Positions 36,793 to 45,354 of a DNA stretch of 64,000 nt are shown here, piece by piece; position 1 is the first letter of the stretch, and every line of letters starts with the position of its first letter. A program made the position numbers and the translations under genes. The stretch comes from Tepidimonas taiwanensis (GTDB taxonomy: Bacteria; Pseudomonadota; Gammaproteobacteria; Burkholderiales; Burkholderiaceae_C), in contig NZ_CP083911.1 in NCBI RefSeq assembly GCF_020162115.1, positions 1,922,001 through 1,986,000 on the forward strand, given 5' to 3'. The notes beneath the pieces are model-generated. The model was not told where the DNA came from and searched no databases. It was given only the letters and a program-made list of their open reading frames with translations.

Positions 36793-37341
36793 CTACTCGC
36801 GCGAGGAAACGCGCCGCCCCCATGCAGGGGGCGCGCACAAATTCTGCACTACTCGCCTGCCCCACAGCACGGCAGCGCGGTGCCCCCCGCGCGCAAACAA
36901 CAGCACGCCACCCAACAGAAAGGCGCTCAGGCACGCGATCTCCGCTTCCCTATGGGACCAAGGGGGCACCACCGGCCCACCCCATTGGGTACGCACGTCC
37001 ACCATGTCCGTATGGATCAGCGCATCGATCGCAACGTGGGACAGCGCCCCCAGCAGCGCGCTCGTCGCGACGACACGAGCCGTCACACGCTCCACCGTCC
37101 ACCGATACCAGCGCCGACCCTCGATCCCGCGCCAGACGGCGCAGGCCCCGGCGGCGACGAGCAGTGCCCCCCACAGCGTGTGGCTCCATCCGTGCACCTC
37201 GGCGTGGCCCAGCGCCATGCGCACAGCAGGCTCGGTGTCCATGAGCACTTGCGTCAGGGCAAACACCTGCAACGAGACATACCGAGGGGCCATACCCTTG
37301 GCCGCCACTCCCAATCCCACGTGAAACGGTGTAAACGGCAT
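36793..37341 (-). CDS. Putative metal-dependent hydrolase-like membrane protein (DUF457/YdjM-like)
   Basis: A 182-residue polytopic membrane protein. It begins MPFTPFHVGLGVAAKG; conserved His and Asp residues appear in VLMDTEP, HGWSHTLWGALLVAAG and GALSHVAIDALIHTDM, the pattern of the YdjM/DUF457 group of predicted membrane metal hydrolases. The start at 37341 fits the family N-terminus MPFTPFH. The last 20 or so residues (from LCAPPAW) look unrelated to the rest, so the C-terminus may have been altered by the decayed region next to it. Confidence 0.65.
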   Translation of the reverse strand: MPFTPFHVGLGVAAKGMAPRYVSLQVFALTQVLMDTEPAVRMALGHAEVHGWSHTLWGALLVAAGACAVWRGIEGRRWYRWTVERVTARVVATSALLGALSHVAIDALIHTDMVDVRTQWGGPVVPPWSHREAEIACLSAFLLGGVLLFARGGHRAAVLWGRRVVQNLCAPPAWGRRVSSRE

Positions 37342-37366
37342 TTCGCCTCCGCCCACTACTTCTCTG

Positions 37367-38356
37367 TCACGGCAGCAACACGGTCGAGCCGGTTGTCTGC
37401 CGCGCCTCCAGCGCGCGGTGCGCCGCCTGCACGTCGGCCAGCGCGAAACGCTGCTCGACGTGGATCTTCACCTGCCCACCGGTGACGACCGCGAACAGGT
37501 CGTCCGCCATCGCCTGCGTGCGCTCGCGGCTGGTGATGTGGGTAAAGAGCGTCTGGCGCGTCACGTACAGCGATCCCTTGGGCCCGAGGATACCTGGCGC
37601 AAACGGCGGCACGGGCCCGCTCGCGTTGCCGAACGAGACCATCAGCCCGAACGGCGCAAGGCAGTCCAGCGACCCCTCCCACGTGTCCTTGCCCACCGAG
37701 TCGTACACGACCTTGACACCCTGGCCGCCCGTGATCGCCTTGACGCGCTCGACGAAGTTCTCGCGGCGGTAGTTGATGCAGTGCTCGGCGCCGTTGGCGT
37801 GCGCCAGCGCACATTTTTCATCCGTGCCCGCGGTGCCGATCAGCCGCAGGCCCAGCGCGCGTGCCCACTGGCAGGCGATCAGCCCCACCCCGCCCGCCGC
37901 CGCGTGAAAGAGCACATAGTCGCCGGGCTGCAGGCCCTCCACGGGCCGGCAATGCTTGAGCAGGTACTGCGCGGTCAGCCCCTTGAGCATCATTGCCGCG
38001 CCCTCCTCGAACGAGATTGCGTCGGGCAGACGGCACACGTTCATCGCTGGCATCACACGCACGTCGCAGTAGCTGCCGGGCGGCTGCGCCGCGTAGGCGA
38101 CGCGGTCGCCCACCGCGAGGTGGGTCACGCCGTCCCCGACCGCCTCGACGACACCCGCCCCTTCCATCCCCAGCCGCGCCGGCAGCGCCAGCGGGTATAG
38201 CCCCGTGCGGTGGTACACGTCGATGAAATTGAGGCCGATCGCGTGGTGGCGGATGCGCACCTCGCCCGGACCGGGATCGCCAACGGTCACGTCGACGAGG
38301 CGCAGCACCTCGGGGCCGCCGAAGGCGTCGATCTGCACGGCGCGGCTGTGGGTCAT
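37367..38356 (-). CDS. NADPH:quinone oxidoreductase (zeta-crystallin-like)
   Basis: A 329-residue medium-chain reductase without the structural zinc site. It has MTHSRAVQIDAFGGPEVLRL, GLNFIDVYHRTGLYPLALPA and the nucleotide-binding VLFHAAAGGVGLIACQWARALG, a clear match to the QorA group. It reduces quinones or related electrophiles with NADPH in the cytoplasm. It stands alone, divergent from an EamA transporter, with palindrome copy C in the gap. Confidence 0.9.
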   Translation of the reverse strand: MTHSRAVQIDAFGGPEVLRLVDVTVGDPGPGEVRIRHHAIGLNFIDVYHRTGLYPLALPARLGMEGAGVVEAVGDGVTHLAVGDRVAYAAQPPGSYCDVRVMPAMNVCRLPDAISFEEGAAMMLKGLTAQYLLKHCRPVEGLQPGDYVLFHAAAGGVGLIACQWARALGLRLIGTAGTDEKCALAHANGAEHCINYRRENFVERVKAITGGQGVKVVYDSVGKDTWEGSLDCLAPFGLMVSFGNASGPVPPFAPGILGPKGSLYVTRQTLFTHITSRERTQAMADDLFAVVTGGQVKIHVEQRFALADVQAAHRALEARQTTGSTVLLP

Positions 38357-38406
38357 GGCGTGGTCTCCTGCAAAAGCATGTCGGTGGGTCTGTGGGGTCT
38401 GTCACT

Positions 38407-38482
38407 CCGGCACGATTTGGTCTTGCGTCCCCCGCTTTCATCCATGGAGCGCTGCGGGGAAACACGACACGTTTGCGTGCGG
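38407..38482. repeat. Dispersed palindromic repeat, copy C (partly decayed)
   Basis: A 76-bp element starting CCGGCACGATTTGGTCTTGC and ending GCGTGCGG, where the right end lacks one C of the expected CGTGCCGG. The inner CCCCGC pairs with GCGGGG. The first 30 bp match copy A closely. It lies in the divergent gap between the quinone oxidoreductase and EamA genes. Confidence 0.7.
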
Positions 38483-38599
38483 AATCGATAGCAGGCTTCA
38501 TGGTGGAAGCCGCAACGGGTCGAGATGGTGCCACGGGTCGGCGGGCCACGCTGTCGCGCCCGTCAGCAGCCCCGCACCGGCTCGGGTACAGTCGGGGGC

Positions 38600-39538
38600 A
38601 TGTCCCGCGATGCCGCTGCGTCCCTGACCCCGTCGACCGTCGTGTTCCTGACCATCCCGCCGCTGCTGTGGGCGGGCAACGCCGTGGTCGGCCGACTGGC
38701 GGCGGACTGGATTCCCCCGATCACGTTCAACCTGCTGCGCTGGGTGATCGCGGCGCTGCTGCTGCTGCCGCTGGCGTCGTGGGTCGTGCGGCGCGACAGC
38801 CCGTTGTGGCGGCAGTGGCGCCGCTTCACGCTGCTCGGGCTGCTGGCGGTGGCGGGCTACAACATGCTGCAGTACCTGGCGCTGCACACTTCCACCGCGC
38901 TCAACGTCACACTGGTGGCGTCCAGCATGCCGGTGTGGATGATGCTGGTCGGGCGGGTTTTCTTTGGCGCGCCGGTACAGCCACGCCAACTGGCCGGCGC
39001 GGCGTTGTCGCTGAGTGGCGTGCTCGTCGTGCTGTCGCAGGGCCAGTGGGACAACCTGCTGCGCCTGCGCTTCGTCCCGGGCGACGCGTGGATGCTGGCC
39101 GCCGCGTTCACCTGGGCCTGCTACAGCTGGCTGCTGACGCGGCGCGACGAATCGCCGGAGATCCGCCACGACTGGGCGGCGTTTCTGCTCGCGCAGACGG
39201 TTTTCGGGCTGTTGAGCGCCGGCGCGCTGACGGCCGGTGAGTGGGTGTGGCTCACGGTGGCGCCGCCCGCCGGGATGCCAACCACCATCCACTGGAGCTG
39301 GGAATTGGCCGCAGTGCTGGTGTTCGTCGCGGTGGGCCCCTCGATCATCGCCTACCGGTGCTGGGGCGCGGGCGTGCAGCGCGCCGGCCCGACCGTCGCC
39401 GGCTTCTTCACCAACCTGACACCGCTGTTTGCGGCCGTGATGTCGTCCACGCTGCTGGGCGAGACGCCGCAGGGCTACCACGCGCTGGCGTTCGCGCTGA
39501 TCGTGGCGGGGATCGTCGTGTCGTCGCGGCGGGGGTGA
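38600..39538 (+). CDS. EamA/DMT-family transporter
   Basis: A 312-residue, ten-helix-type permease. It has two EamA repeats: the first around PPLLWAGNAVVGRLAADWIPP through ALNVTLVASSMPVWMMLVG, the second ending GPTVAGFFTNLTPLFAAVMS then LLGETPQGYHALAFALIVAGIVV. It probably exports small metabolites such as amino acids; the substrate cannot be read from the sequence. The start MSRDAAASLTPSTVVFL at 38600 was chosen because the longer frame adds an Arg/Gly-rich, non-hydrophobic segment. Confidence 0.88.
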   Translation: MSRDAAASLTPSTVVFLTIPPLLWAGNAVVGRLAADWIPPITFNLLRWVIAALLLLPLASWVVRRDSPLWRQWRRFTLLGLLAVAGYNMLQYLALHTSTALNVTLVASSMPVWMMLVGRVFFGAPVQPRQLAGAALSLSGVLVVLSQGQWDNLLRLRFVPGDAWMLAAAFTWACYSWLLTRRDESPEIRHDWAAFLLAQTVFGLLSAGALTAGEWVWLTVAPPAGMPTTIHWSWELAAVLVFVAVGPSIIAYRCWGAGVQRAGPTVAGFFTNLTPLFAAVMSSTLLGETPQGYHALAFALIVAGIVVSSRRG

Positions 39539-39610
39539 TAACCCATCGCCCTCGGGCGGCGCGGTTGACAACGAGCAGTGTGCACAGCCCGACGTGGGTA
39601 TCCATCATCC

Positions 39611-39637
39611 CACACCGATGCGGAGCCGATCGGTGTG
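39611..39637. terminator. Hairpin between convergent EamA and SDR genes
   Basis: CACACCGAT (39611-39619) and ATCGGTGTG (39629-39637) form a perfect 9-bp stem with a 9-nt loop, 73 bp after the EamA stop. There is no T-tract, so it is only a possible terminator. The rest of the 260-bp convergent gap holds further short inverted repeats but no gene. Confidence 0.35.
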
Positions 39638-39798
39638 CTGGCGCTTTGATGCCGGCATGGTCGGTATCACGATATCCGTGCGCACGCGCGAATCGCGCAC
39701 CCCGAGCGGCCACGACACGTAGGGGGCGCGTTGCCAGATCGGCATACCGGCTCGCCTGACTGGCCGACGAGGTTGAAGCAATATCGGCGTCACCCCAA

Positions 39799-40605
39799 TC
39801 AAAACGTCCCCGGATACAACCCGCCATCGGCCAGGATATTCTGGCCGGTGAGGTAACCCGCGTGCACGCTGCACAGGAAGGCGCAGATTGCGCCGAACTC
39901 CTCCGGCGTGCCGAAGCGCCGTGCGGGGATTTGTTGGCGCTGCGCGGCTTCGACCGCTTCCAGCGGCTGGCCCGATCGGTCAGCCGCGGCCTGCAGCGTC
40001 GCGCGCAGGCGGTCGGTGTCGAATTTGCCCGGCAGCAGGTTGTTGATCGTGACGCCGCGCGCGGCCAGCCCGCTGCGCGCCAGGCCCGCGACGAAGCCGG
40101 TCAGGCCGCTGCGCGCGCCGTTACTCAAGCCGAGGATATCGATGGGCGCTTTGACCGCACTGGAGGTGATGTTGACGATGCGCCCAAAGCCGCGCTCGGC
40201 CATGCCGTCGACGGTGGCCTTGATGAGTTCGATGGGGGTGAGCATGTTGGCGTCGATCGCGCGCAGCCACGCGGCACGGTCCCACTGACGGAAGTCGCCC
40301 GGCGGCGGCCCGCCGGCGTTGGTCACGAGGATGTCGACCGCCCGCCCGGGCCCGCCCGGCACGGCAAAGAGCGCCGCGCGCCCGGCCTCGGTCGTCACGT
40401 CGGCGACCACCGTCAGGATCCGGTTGGTCGCGCCCGCGGGCAGCTCGGCGCGCAGGCGCGCCGCCGCCGCCTCCAGCACATCGGCCCGCCGCGCGGCCAT
40501 GATGACGTTGACGCCCTCCAGCGCGAGCGCCCGCGCGCAGCCCCAGCCCAACCCGCGGCTGGCGCCGCACACCAGCGCCCATTTGTTGGCGATACCAAAA
40601 TCCAC
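39799..40605 (-). CDS. Short-chain dehydrogenase/reductase
   Basis: A 268-residue NAD(P)-dependent SDR. The cofactor site is CGASRGLGWGCARALALEG and NAGG follows strand 4. The catalytic region has NITSSAVKAPIDILGLSNGARSG: the Ser is present, but the usual Tyr of YxxxK is replaced by Asn in SNGARSG (N-x-x-x-S), so catalysis may be altered. The start is a GTG at 40605, because upstream codons do not continue the fold. The C-terminus is SVHAGYLTGQNILADGGLYPG. The substrate is unknown. Confidence 0.85.
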   Translation of the reverse strand: MDFGIANKWALVCGASRGLGWGCARALALEGVNVIMAARRADVLEAAAARLRAELPAGATNRILTVVADVTTEAGRAALFAVPGGPGRAVDILVTNAGGPPPGDFRQWDRAAWLRAIDANMLTPIELIKATVDGMAERGFGRIVNITSSAVKAPIDILGLSNGARSGLTGFVAGLARSGLAARGVTINNLLPGKFDTDRLRATLQAAADRSGQPLEAVEAAQRQQIPARRFGTPEEFGAICAFLCSVHAGYLTGQNILADGGLYPGTF

Positions 40606-40748
40606 GGTGACACCCCAAGCAGTTGGGTATGATGAACGCTGACCCCGCCGCCGCCAGCGGATGGGGACGGGAGGGGGAATGGGCAGCGTCTTCGCCCTGT
40701 CACCCCATGTCACGGTGACATCATATGCGCGGATAAAGGAGTCTGTGG

Positions 40749-41774
40749 ATGCGATTGCAAGTCTTAGGAACGGCTGCGGTGCTGGCCATGGGGTTGGCGG
40801 GGTGCGTGGCAACCGCCCCGAAAATCGGCGATGACGGTGCCAAGACGGCCGTCACCGGCGCTGCAGGCGGAGCCAGTGCACAAAACGCAAACAGTCAGAT
40901 CGAACGTTGCGACCGCCCGTTCGGCACGGTCGCGTTGGTCGAAAATCAGGAATCACCGTGGTTTTTGACGTTGCGAGAGTACAAGCTGGGTTCCACCATC
41001 CCCGTGCTGCGGTTGCTGGTTCAGCAAAGCAACTGCTTCATCGTCGTCGAGCGCGGGCGAGCAATGAATAACATGAACACAGAACGGCAACTCCAGCAAA
41101 GCGGTGAGTTGCGTCAGGGTAGTAACTTTGGCAAGGGCCAGATGGTCGCTGCGGACTACTCCATCACGCCCGAAATCATCTTCGACCAGAAAGGCACGCA
41201 AAACATCGGTGCCGCCATCGGTGGCTGGGCAGGCTTGATCGCCGGCGGCCTACGAAGGAACGAGGCGTCGACGGTGCTCTTGCTGACCGACAACCGCTCG
41301 GGTGTACAGGTGTCGGCAGCAGAAGGCAGTTCCTCCAACACGGACTTTTCCCTCGGCGGCTTTGCCGTCGGCGGAGGACTGGGGGCGGGCATGGGTGGTT
41401 ATTCCAACACCCCCCAAGGCAAGGTGATCGTCGCGGCTTTCGTCAACGCGTACAACCAGATGATCCAAGCCCTGCGCAACTATACCGCGCAGTCGATGGG
41501 GGATCGCGGTCTGGGCACAGGGGGGCGCTTGCAGGTAGACGGCGCGCCTGCGGCGGAGCCCTCGTCTTCGAACACATCGCGGACCACGCCCAGCAGCGGA
41601 ATGTCGCTGCTGGATGCGCAGCGCAAGTTGGCCCAACTCGGTTACGACGTAGGCACCCCGGACGGAAAAATGGGTAACAGGACGCGCCAAGCGCTTCGGT
41701 CGTTCCAAGCCAGCCGAGGACTGCCTCAAAGTGGACAACTCGATGCTGCCACACAGGCGGAATTGGCCAAGTAG
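40749..41774 (+). CDS. CsgG-like lipoprotein with C-terminal peptidoglycan-binding domain
   Basis: A 341-residue lipoprotein. The signal MRLQVLGTAAVLAMGLAGC ends in a lipobox. A CsgG/HfaB-type domain follows, with ERCDRPFGTVALVENQ, a strand-rich middle and a Gly-rich segment, up to about residue 245. A Ser/Thr-rich linker leads to a PG_binding_1 domain (SLLDAQRKLAQLGYDVGTPD, then GNRTRQALRSFQASRGLPQ). AAAGGAG precedes the ATG. CsgG relatives form outer-membrane pores or envelope complexes; the wall-binding domain would anchor it to peptidoglycan. No curli genes are adjacent. Confidence 0.85.
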   Translation: MRLQVLGTAAVLAMGLAGCVATAPKIGDDGAKTAVTGAAGGASAQNANSQIERCDRPFGTVALVENQESPWFLTLREYKLGSTIPVLRLLVQQSNCFIVVERGRAMNNMNTERQLQQSGELRQGSNFGKGQMVAADYSITPEIIFDQKGTQNIGAAIGGWAGLIAGGLRRNEASTVLLLTDNRSGVQVSAAEGSSSNTDFSLGGFAVGGGLGAGMGGYSNTPQGKVIVAAFVNAYNQMIQALRNYTAQSMGDRGLGTGGRLQVDGAPAAEPSSSNTSRTTPSSGMSLLDAQRKLAQLGYDVGTPDGKMGNRTRQALRSFQASRGLPQSGQLDAATQAELAK

Positions 41775-41806
41775 CGCGGGGCACATTTCCCGCTGAACAT
41801 GTGGTG

Positions 41807-43105
41807 ATGCACTCCGTCAGAATGATGCACACCCTCCTCGTCGACCCGGGCGGTGCGTCGTCAGCGCTGCTGATGACGACGCTGCAGCGCTTCGGGCTCG
41901 TGGTCACACGGGTCGGGTCGGTCGAGGAGGCGCTGGCGCGGGCGCGCGAGACGGCGTTCGACCTCGTCATCACGGCGTGGGTGCTGCCGGACGGTGACGG
42001 CATCGCGCTGTCGCAGCGGCTGCGGCCGTTGCTGAGTGAGGCGGCGCCGATCATCCTGATCAGCGCCAGTGTGTCGGCCGAGCGCCTCGACGACGCGTTC
42101 CGCGCCGGGGTCACCGACGTCTTCACCCGCGACGACCCGGAGCAGCTGGAAAACTTCCTGCGCTACTTCCTTGCGTCGCACACGGACGCGGTGGTGGGCG
42201 CCCGGGTGCTGCTGGTGGAAGACTCGCCCGCGCAGCAGCAGCACCTCGCCGCGATGCTGCAGCGCCGCGGCTACCTGGTGGACGTGGCCAGCAGCGTCGA
42301 GGCGGCACGCGAGCTGATGCGCCAGCACGACCACGAGGTGTACCTGGTCGATCTGGTGCTGCTGGGGGCACAGAGCGGCATCGGCCTGATCCGCCAGCTG
42401 CGGCGCAAGGCCGAGGACTTCGTGCTGCGGCCGGTCATCGTGCTCACCGGTTTTCACGACACGGCGCGCAAGAACGAGCTCTACCGCCTCGGCGTCAACG
42501 ACTATGTCGTCAAGCCGGCGCCGGACGTGGAGCTGCTCGCCCGCGTGTACAACCTCGTCTTCATGCGGCGGATGTATCAGCAGCTGCAGGAGCGCGAGCG
42601 CCTGCTGCAGGCGATGGCGCTGACCGACCCGGTCACGCACATTCCCAACCGCCACACCTACGACCAGGCCGGCGAGCGTTATCTGGAACGCGCGCGCCGG
42701 GACGGCAAGCCGCTATCGGTGCTGGTGGTGGACATCGACCACTTCAAACGCGTCAACGACCGCCACGGGCACGCGTTCGGCGACCGCATCCTGGCACAGG
42801 TGGCGCAGGCGCTGTCGCAGGCGCTGCGCGTCAACGACATGGTCGCCCGCTACGGTGGCGAGGAGTTCGTCGCGCTGCTGCCGGGCTGCGGCGCGGCCTG
42901 TGCCGTGCGCAAGGCGGAGGACATCCGCCAGCGCATCGAGGCCCAGGTGCGCACCCCCGACGGCCCCGTGACGGTGAGCGTGGGCATCGCGGTGATCGAG
43001 CCAACCGCCGATGAGCGCATCGCGCAGGCGTTCGGGCGCGCCGACGCGGCGCTCTACCAGGCCAAGCGCGAGGGACGCAACTGCGTCAGGCTGGCGAGCG
43101 GCTGA
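41807..43105 (+). CDS. Response regulator with two receiver domains and GGDEF diguanylate cyclase
   Basis: A protein of about 432 residues. The first receiver lacks the phospho-acceptor Asp (VITAWVLPDGDG has Ala in that place). The second keeps it (VYLVDLVLLG) with the Lys in DYVVKPAPD. The C-terminal GGDEF domain has an active ARYGGEEFVALLP and an inhibitory site RxxD five residues before it (RVND). It should make cyclic di-GMP when the second receiver is phosphorylated. The start is uncertain: GTG 41801, ATG 41807 and ATG 41822 are in frame and none has a good ribosome site. The end overlaps the convergent EamA gene by 20 bp. Confidence 0.9.
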   Translation: MHSVRMMHTLLVDPGGASSALLMTTLQRFGLVVTRVGSVEEALARARETAFDLVITAWVLPDGDGIALSQRLRPLLSEAAPIILISASVSAERLDDAFRAGVTDVFTRDDPEQLENFLRYFLASHTDAVVGARVLLVEDSPAQQQHLAAMLQRRGYLVDVASSVEAARELMRQHDHEVYLVDLVLLGAQSGIGLIRQLRRKAEDFVLRPVIVLTGFHDTARKNELYRLGVNDYVVKPAPDVELLARVYNLVFMRRMYQQLQERERLLQAMALTDPVTHIPNRHTYDQAGERYLERARRDGKPLSVLVVDIDHFKRVNDRHGHAFGDRILAQVAQALSQALRVNDMVARYGGEEFVALLPGCGAACAVRKAEDIRQRIEAQVRTPDGPVTVSVGIAVIEPTADERIAQAFGRADAALYQAKREGRNCVRLASG

Positions 43106-44006
43106 CCCACAGCACGCCGCCGAGCACGAGCGCGGTGCCGGCGACGATCCACGCGTTGAGCGGCTCGCCCAGCACCACGACGCCCAGCGCGATCGTCGAC
43201 AGCGGCCCCACCATCCCCGCCTGCGCGGTCATGGCCGAGCCGATGCGCTCGATGGCCATCATCACCATCACCACCGGCGCCGCGGTGCACAGCACGGCGT
43301 TGACGACCGACAACGCGATCACCTCCGGAGCCACCACCGCGGCCGCCAGCGGCCGCAGCAGCACGAACTGCAGCAGGCACAGCAAACACGCCACCGTGGT
43401 GGCCCAGCCCACCAGCCGCAGCGAACCCAGGCGCCGCACCATCTGGCCGCTGTAGACGAGGTAGATCGCATAGCTCACCGCGCTGGCCAGCACCAGGCCG
43501 GCGCCGATGGCGGTGTTCCAGCCGTCGAAGCGCACCTCGTGCCCGAAGACCAGCAGCACCCCGGCGTAGCTCAGCGCCATCGCGCCCGCCTGCCGCGCGG
43601 TGACCGCCCGCCCGTACAGCAGCCAGCCCAGCAGCAGCACCAACGTCGGGTTCAGGTACAGGATGAGCCGCTCCAGACTCGCGCTGATGTACTGCAGCCC
43701 CCAGAAATCCAGAAAACTCGCCGCGTAGTAACCCGTGAACCCCAGCCACACGATCCCGAGCCGGTCGCGCCACGTCAGCGGGGCCACGGGCTCGCGGGCG
43801 CGGTGCGTGGCCCACCACAGCATCGCCAGGAACAGCGGCAGCGCAAAGAGCATGCGGTACATGATGAGCGTGACCGCGTCCACGCCGTAGCGGTAAGCAA
43901 GCTTGACGATGATGGCCTTGCCGCTGAAGGCCACCGCCCCGCCGACGGCGAGCAGCCAGCCCGTGCGGCGCCGGGCGGCGCAGACGCTGGCGTGCCCCGT
44001 GTTCAT
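43086..44006 (-). CDS. EamA/DMT-family transporter
   Basis: A 306-residue permease with two EamA repeats, including GWLLAVGGAVAFSGKAIIVKLAY, LDFWGLQYISASLERLILYLNPT and TAQAGMVGPLSTIALGVVVLGEPL. The last phrase is typical of this subgroup. The start at 44006 overlaps the stop of the upstream gene (ATGA) and has GGAGGCGG in front. It is the last gene of a four-gene coupled operon with tatD, a DNA glycosylase and a spermidine-synthase-like gene. The substrate is unknown. Confidence 0.88.
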   Translation of the reverse strand: MNTGHASVCAARRRTGWLLAVGGAVAFSGKAIIVKLAYRYGVDAVTLIMYRMLFALPLFLAMLWWATHRAREPVAPLTWRDRLGIVWLGFTGYYAASFLDFWGLQYISASLERLILYLNPTLVLLLGWLLYGRAVTARQAGAMALSYAGVLLVFGHEVRFDGWNTAIGAGLVLASAVSYAIYLVYSGQMVRRLGSLRLVGWATTVACLLCLLQFVLLRPLAAAVVAPEVIALSVVNAVLCTAAPVVMVMMAIERIGSAMTAQAGMVGPLSTIALGVVVLGEPLNAWIVAGTALVLGGVLWVSRSPA

Positions 44007-44800
44007 ACCGCCTCCAACGGCTGCAGGCTGCGCAGCCAGTGCAGCGCCGGCAGCCCCCAACGCGCGCGGATCACCTCCGCATGCACCTGCAGCACCTCGC
44101 GCGGCGGACGCGACGGCGTGCGCTGCGCCAGCACGACGGTGTTGCCCTCGCGCGTCGGCTTGAACACCCACAGCGCCGCGCGGCCAAACGCTTGCTCCAG
44201 CGCCTGCAGCGAGCGCGCGAAACTCGCGCGGCGGCCAAACAGGTTGACACTCACACAGCCGTCCGCCGTCAGCAACCGGCGGCACGCGGCGTAGAACTCG
44301 GCACTGTCGAGCACCGGCGCGCCGGCGTCGTGGTCGTACAGGTCGACGGCCAGCGCGTCCACCGTGCCCACCCACGGCGGGTGGTGCACCCAGTGCGCCG
44401 CGTCGCCCACGACCACGCGCAGCCGCGGCCCGTCGGCGGGCAGCCGGAACCAGGCGCGGCACGCCGCCACGACCTGCGGGTTGAGCTCCACCGCGGTCGT
44501 GTCCATGCCCAGGCGGCGGTGGCAGAACTTGGTGATCGCTCCCGCCCCAAGGCCCAACTGCAGCGCTCGGCGCGTGGGCACCGTCTCGGGCCCGACGAAC
44601 AGCAGCCACGCCATCATGCGCTGCACGTACTCCAGCGCCAGGTCATCCGGTCGGTCCACGCGCATGCTGCCCTGGATCCACGGCGTGCCCAGGTGCAGAT
44701 GGCGCAGCTTGCCTTCCTCGGACACGGTCACGGGCGGCAACGCCACCGCCGACACCGGCGCGACGGTGGAACGCGGGGCACGCGGACGCGCAGGGGTCAT
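44003..44800 (-). CDS. Spermidine-synthase-like protein
   Basis: A 265-residue Rossmann-fold protein. It shows HLHLGTPWIQGSMRVDRPDDLALEYVQRM, then ALQLGLGAGAITKFCHRRLG, VELNPQVVAACRAWF and ALAVDLYDHDAGAPVLDSAEF, the order of the spermine/spermidine synthase fold. The polyamine-binding residues are not all clear and the N-terminal strand domain is short, so it may methylate or alkylate something else. Both ends overlap neighbours by ATGA. Confidence 0.75.
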   Translation of the reverse strand: MTPARPRAPRSTVAPVSAVALPPVTVSEEGKLRHLHLGTPWIQGSMRVDRPDDLALEYVQRMMAWLLFVGPETVPTRRALQLGLGAGAITKFCHRRLGMDTTAVELNPQVVAACRAWFRLPADGPRLRVVVGDAAHWVHHPPWVGTVDALAVDLYDHDAGAPVLDSAEFYAACRRLLTADGCVSVNLFGRRASFARSLQALEQAFGRAALWVFKPTREGNTVVLAQRTPSRPPREVLQVHAEVIRARWGLPALHWLRSLQPLEAV

Positions 44801-45354
44801 CTTGGCACGGCTCCTGCACCGTCAATGCCCTGCGTCACGACGGGCACGCGCATCGGAACACCGTGGCGGGCCAAGACGGCGCCCCACGCGGCGGTCTTGC
44901 GCGCCAGTGTCCAGCTCGCGTTGGCCGGGCTGCTCGATGGCAGCCGCTCCACCGGCACCCCGAGCGCGCGGGTCAGGCGCGCATGGCGCCAGCTCTCGCC
45001 GCCGTTGTGGGCGATCGCGCACAACGCCGGGCACTGCCGGCGCAGGCTGGCCAGATCGTTGAGCTGTGGTGCGCGGATGGCGCTGTCGAGGCTGCCCTCG
45101 CGCTCGCACTCGGCGTACACGTCCCACAAGCCGACACCGTGGGCGTGCAGCGCCTGCAGCCGCCGGGCATACGGCCAGTCGGCCAGCGGCAACGCCCACA
45201 GGGCGCCCAGAATGGCCCAGAACTGGTTGCGCGGGTGGGCGTAGTATTGCCCCGCCTGCAGCGACGCGACACCCGGAAAACTGCCCAGCACCACCAGCCG
45301 GGTCGTTGGCGCAAGTACCGGGGGCAGGCCGCGCAGCCGCGGCGGCGCGTTCAT
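44797..45354 (-). CDS. DNA-deoxyinosine glycosylase (UDG superfamily)
   Basis: A 185-residue member of the uracil-DNA glycosylase superfamily. The motif VVLGSFPGVASLQAGQYYAHPRNQFW is the family 6 hypoxanthine-DNA glycosylase signature, and SSSPANASWTLARK supplies the second conserved loop. It should remove deaminated adenine (hypoxanthine) from DNA. It is translationally coupled upstream to tatD, itself a nuclease-like hydrolase, and downstream to the spermidine-synthase-like gene. Confidence 0.85.
   Translation of the reverse strand: MNAPPRLRGLPPVLAPTTRLVVLGSFPGVASLQAGQYYAHPRNQFWAILGALWALPLADWPYARRLQALHAHGVGLWDVYAECEREGSLDSAIRAPQLNDLASLRRQCPALCAIAHNGGESWRHARLTRALGVPVERLPSSSPANASWTLARKTAAWGAVLARHGVPMRVPVVTQGIDGAGAVPR

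Noticed and set aside
39651..39751. Inverted repeat GCCGGCATG/CATACCGGC about 100 bp apart in the EamA-SDR gap
   Set aside because: The arms have a mismatch, do not extend further, and no gene lies between; it does not resemble the dispersed palindrome well enough.
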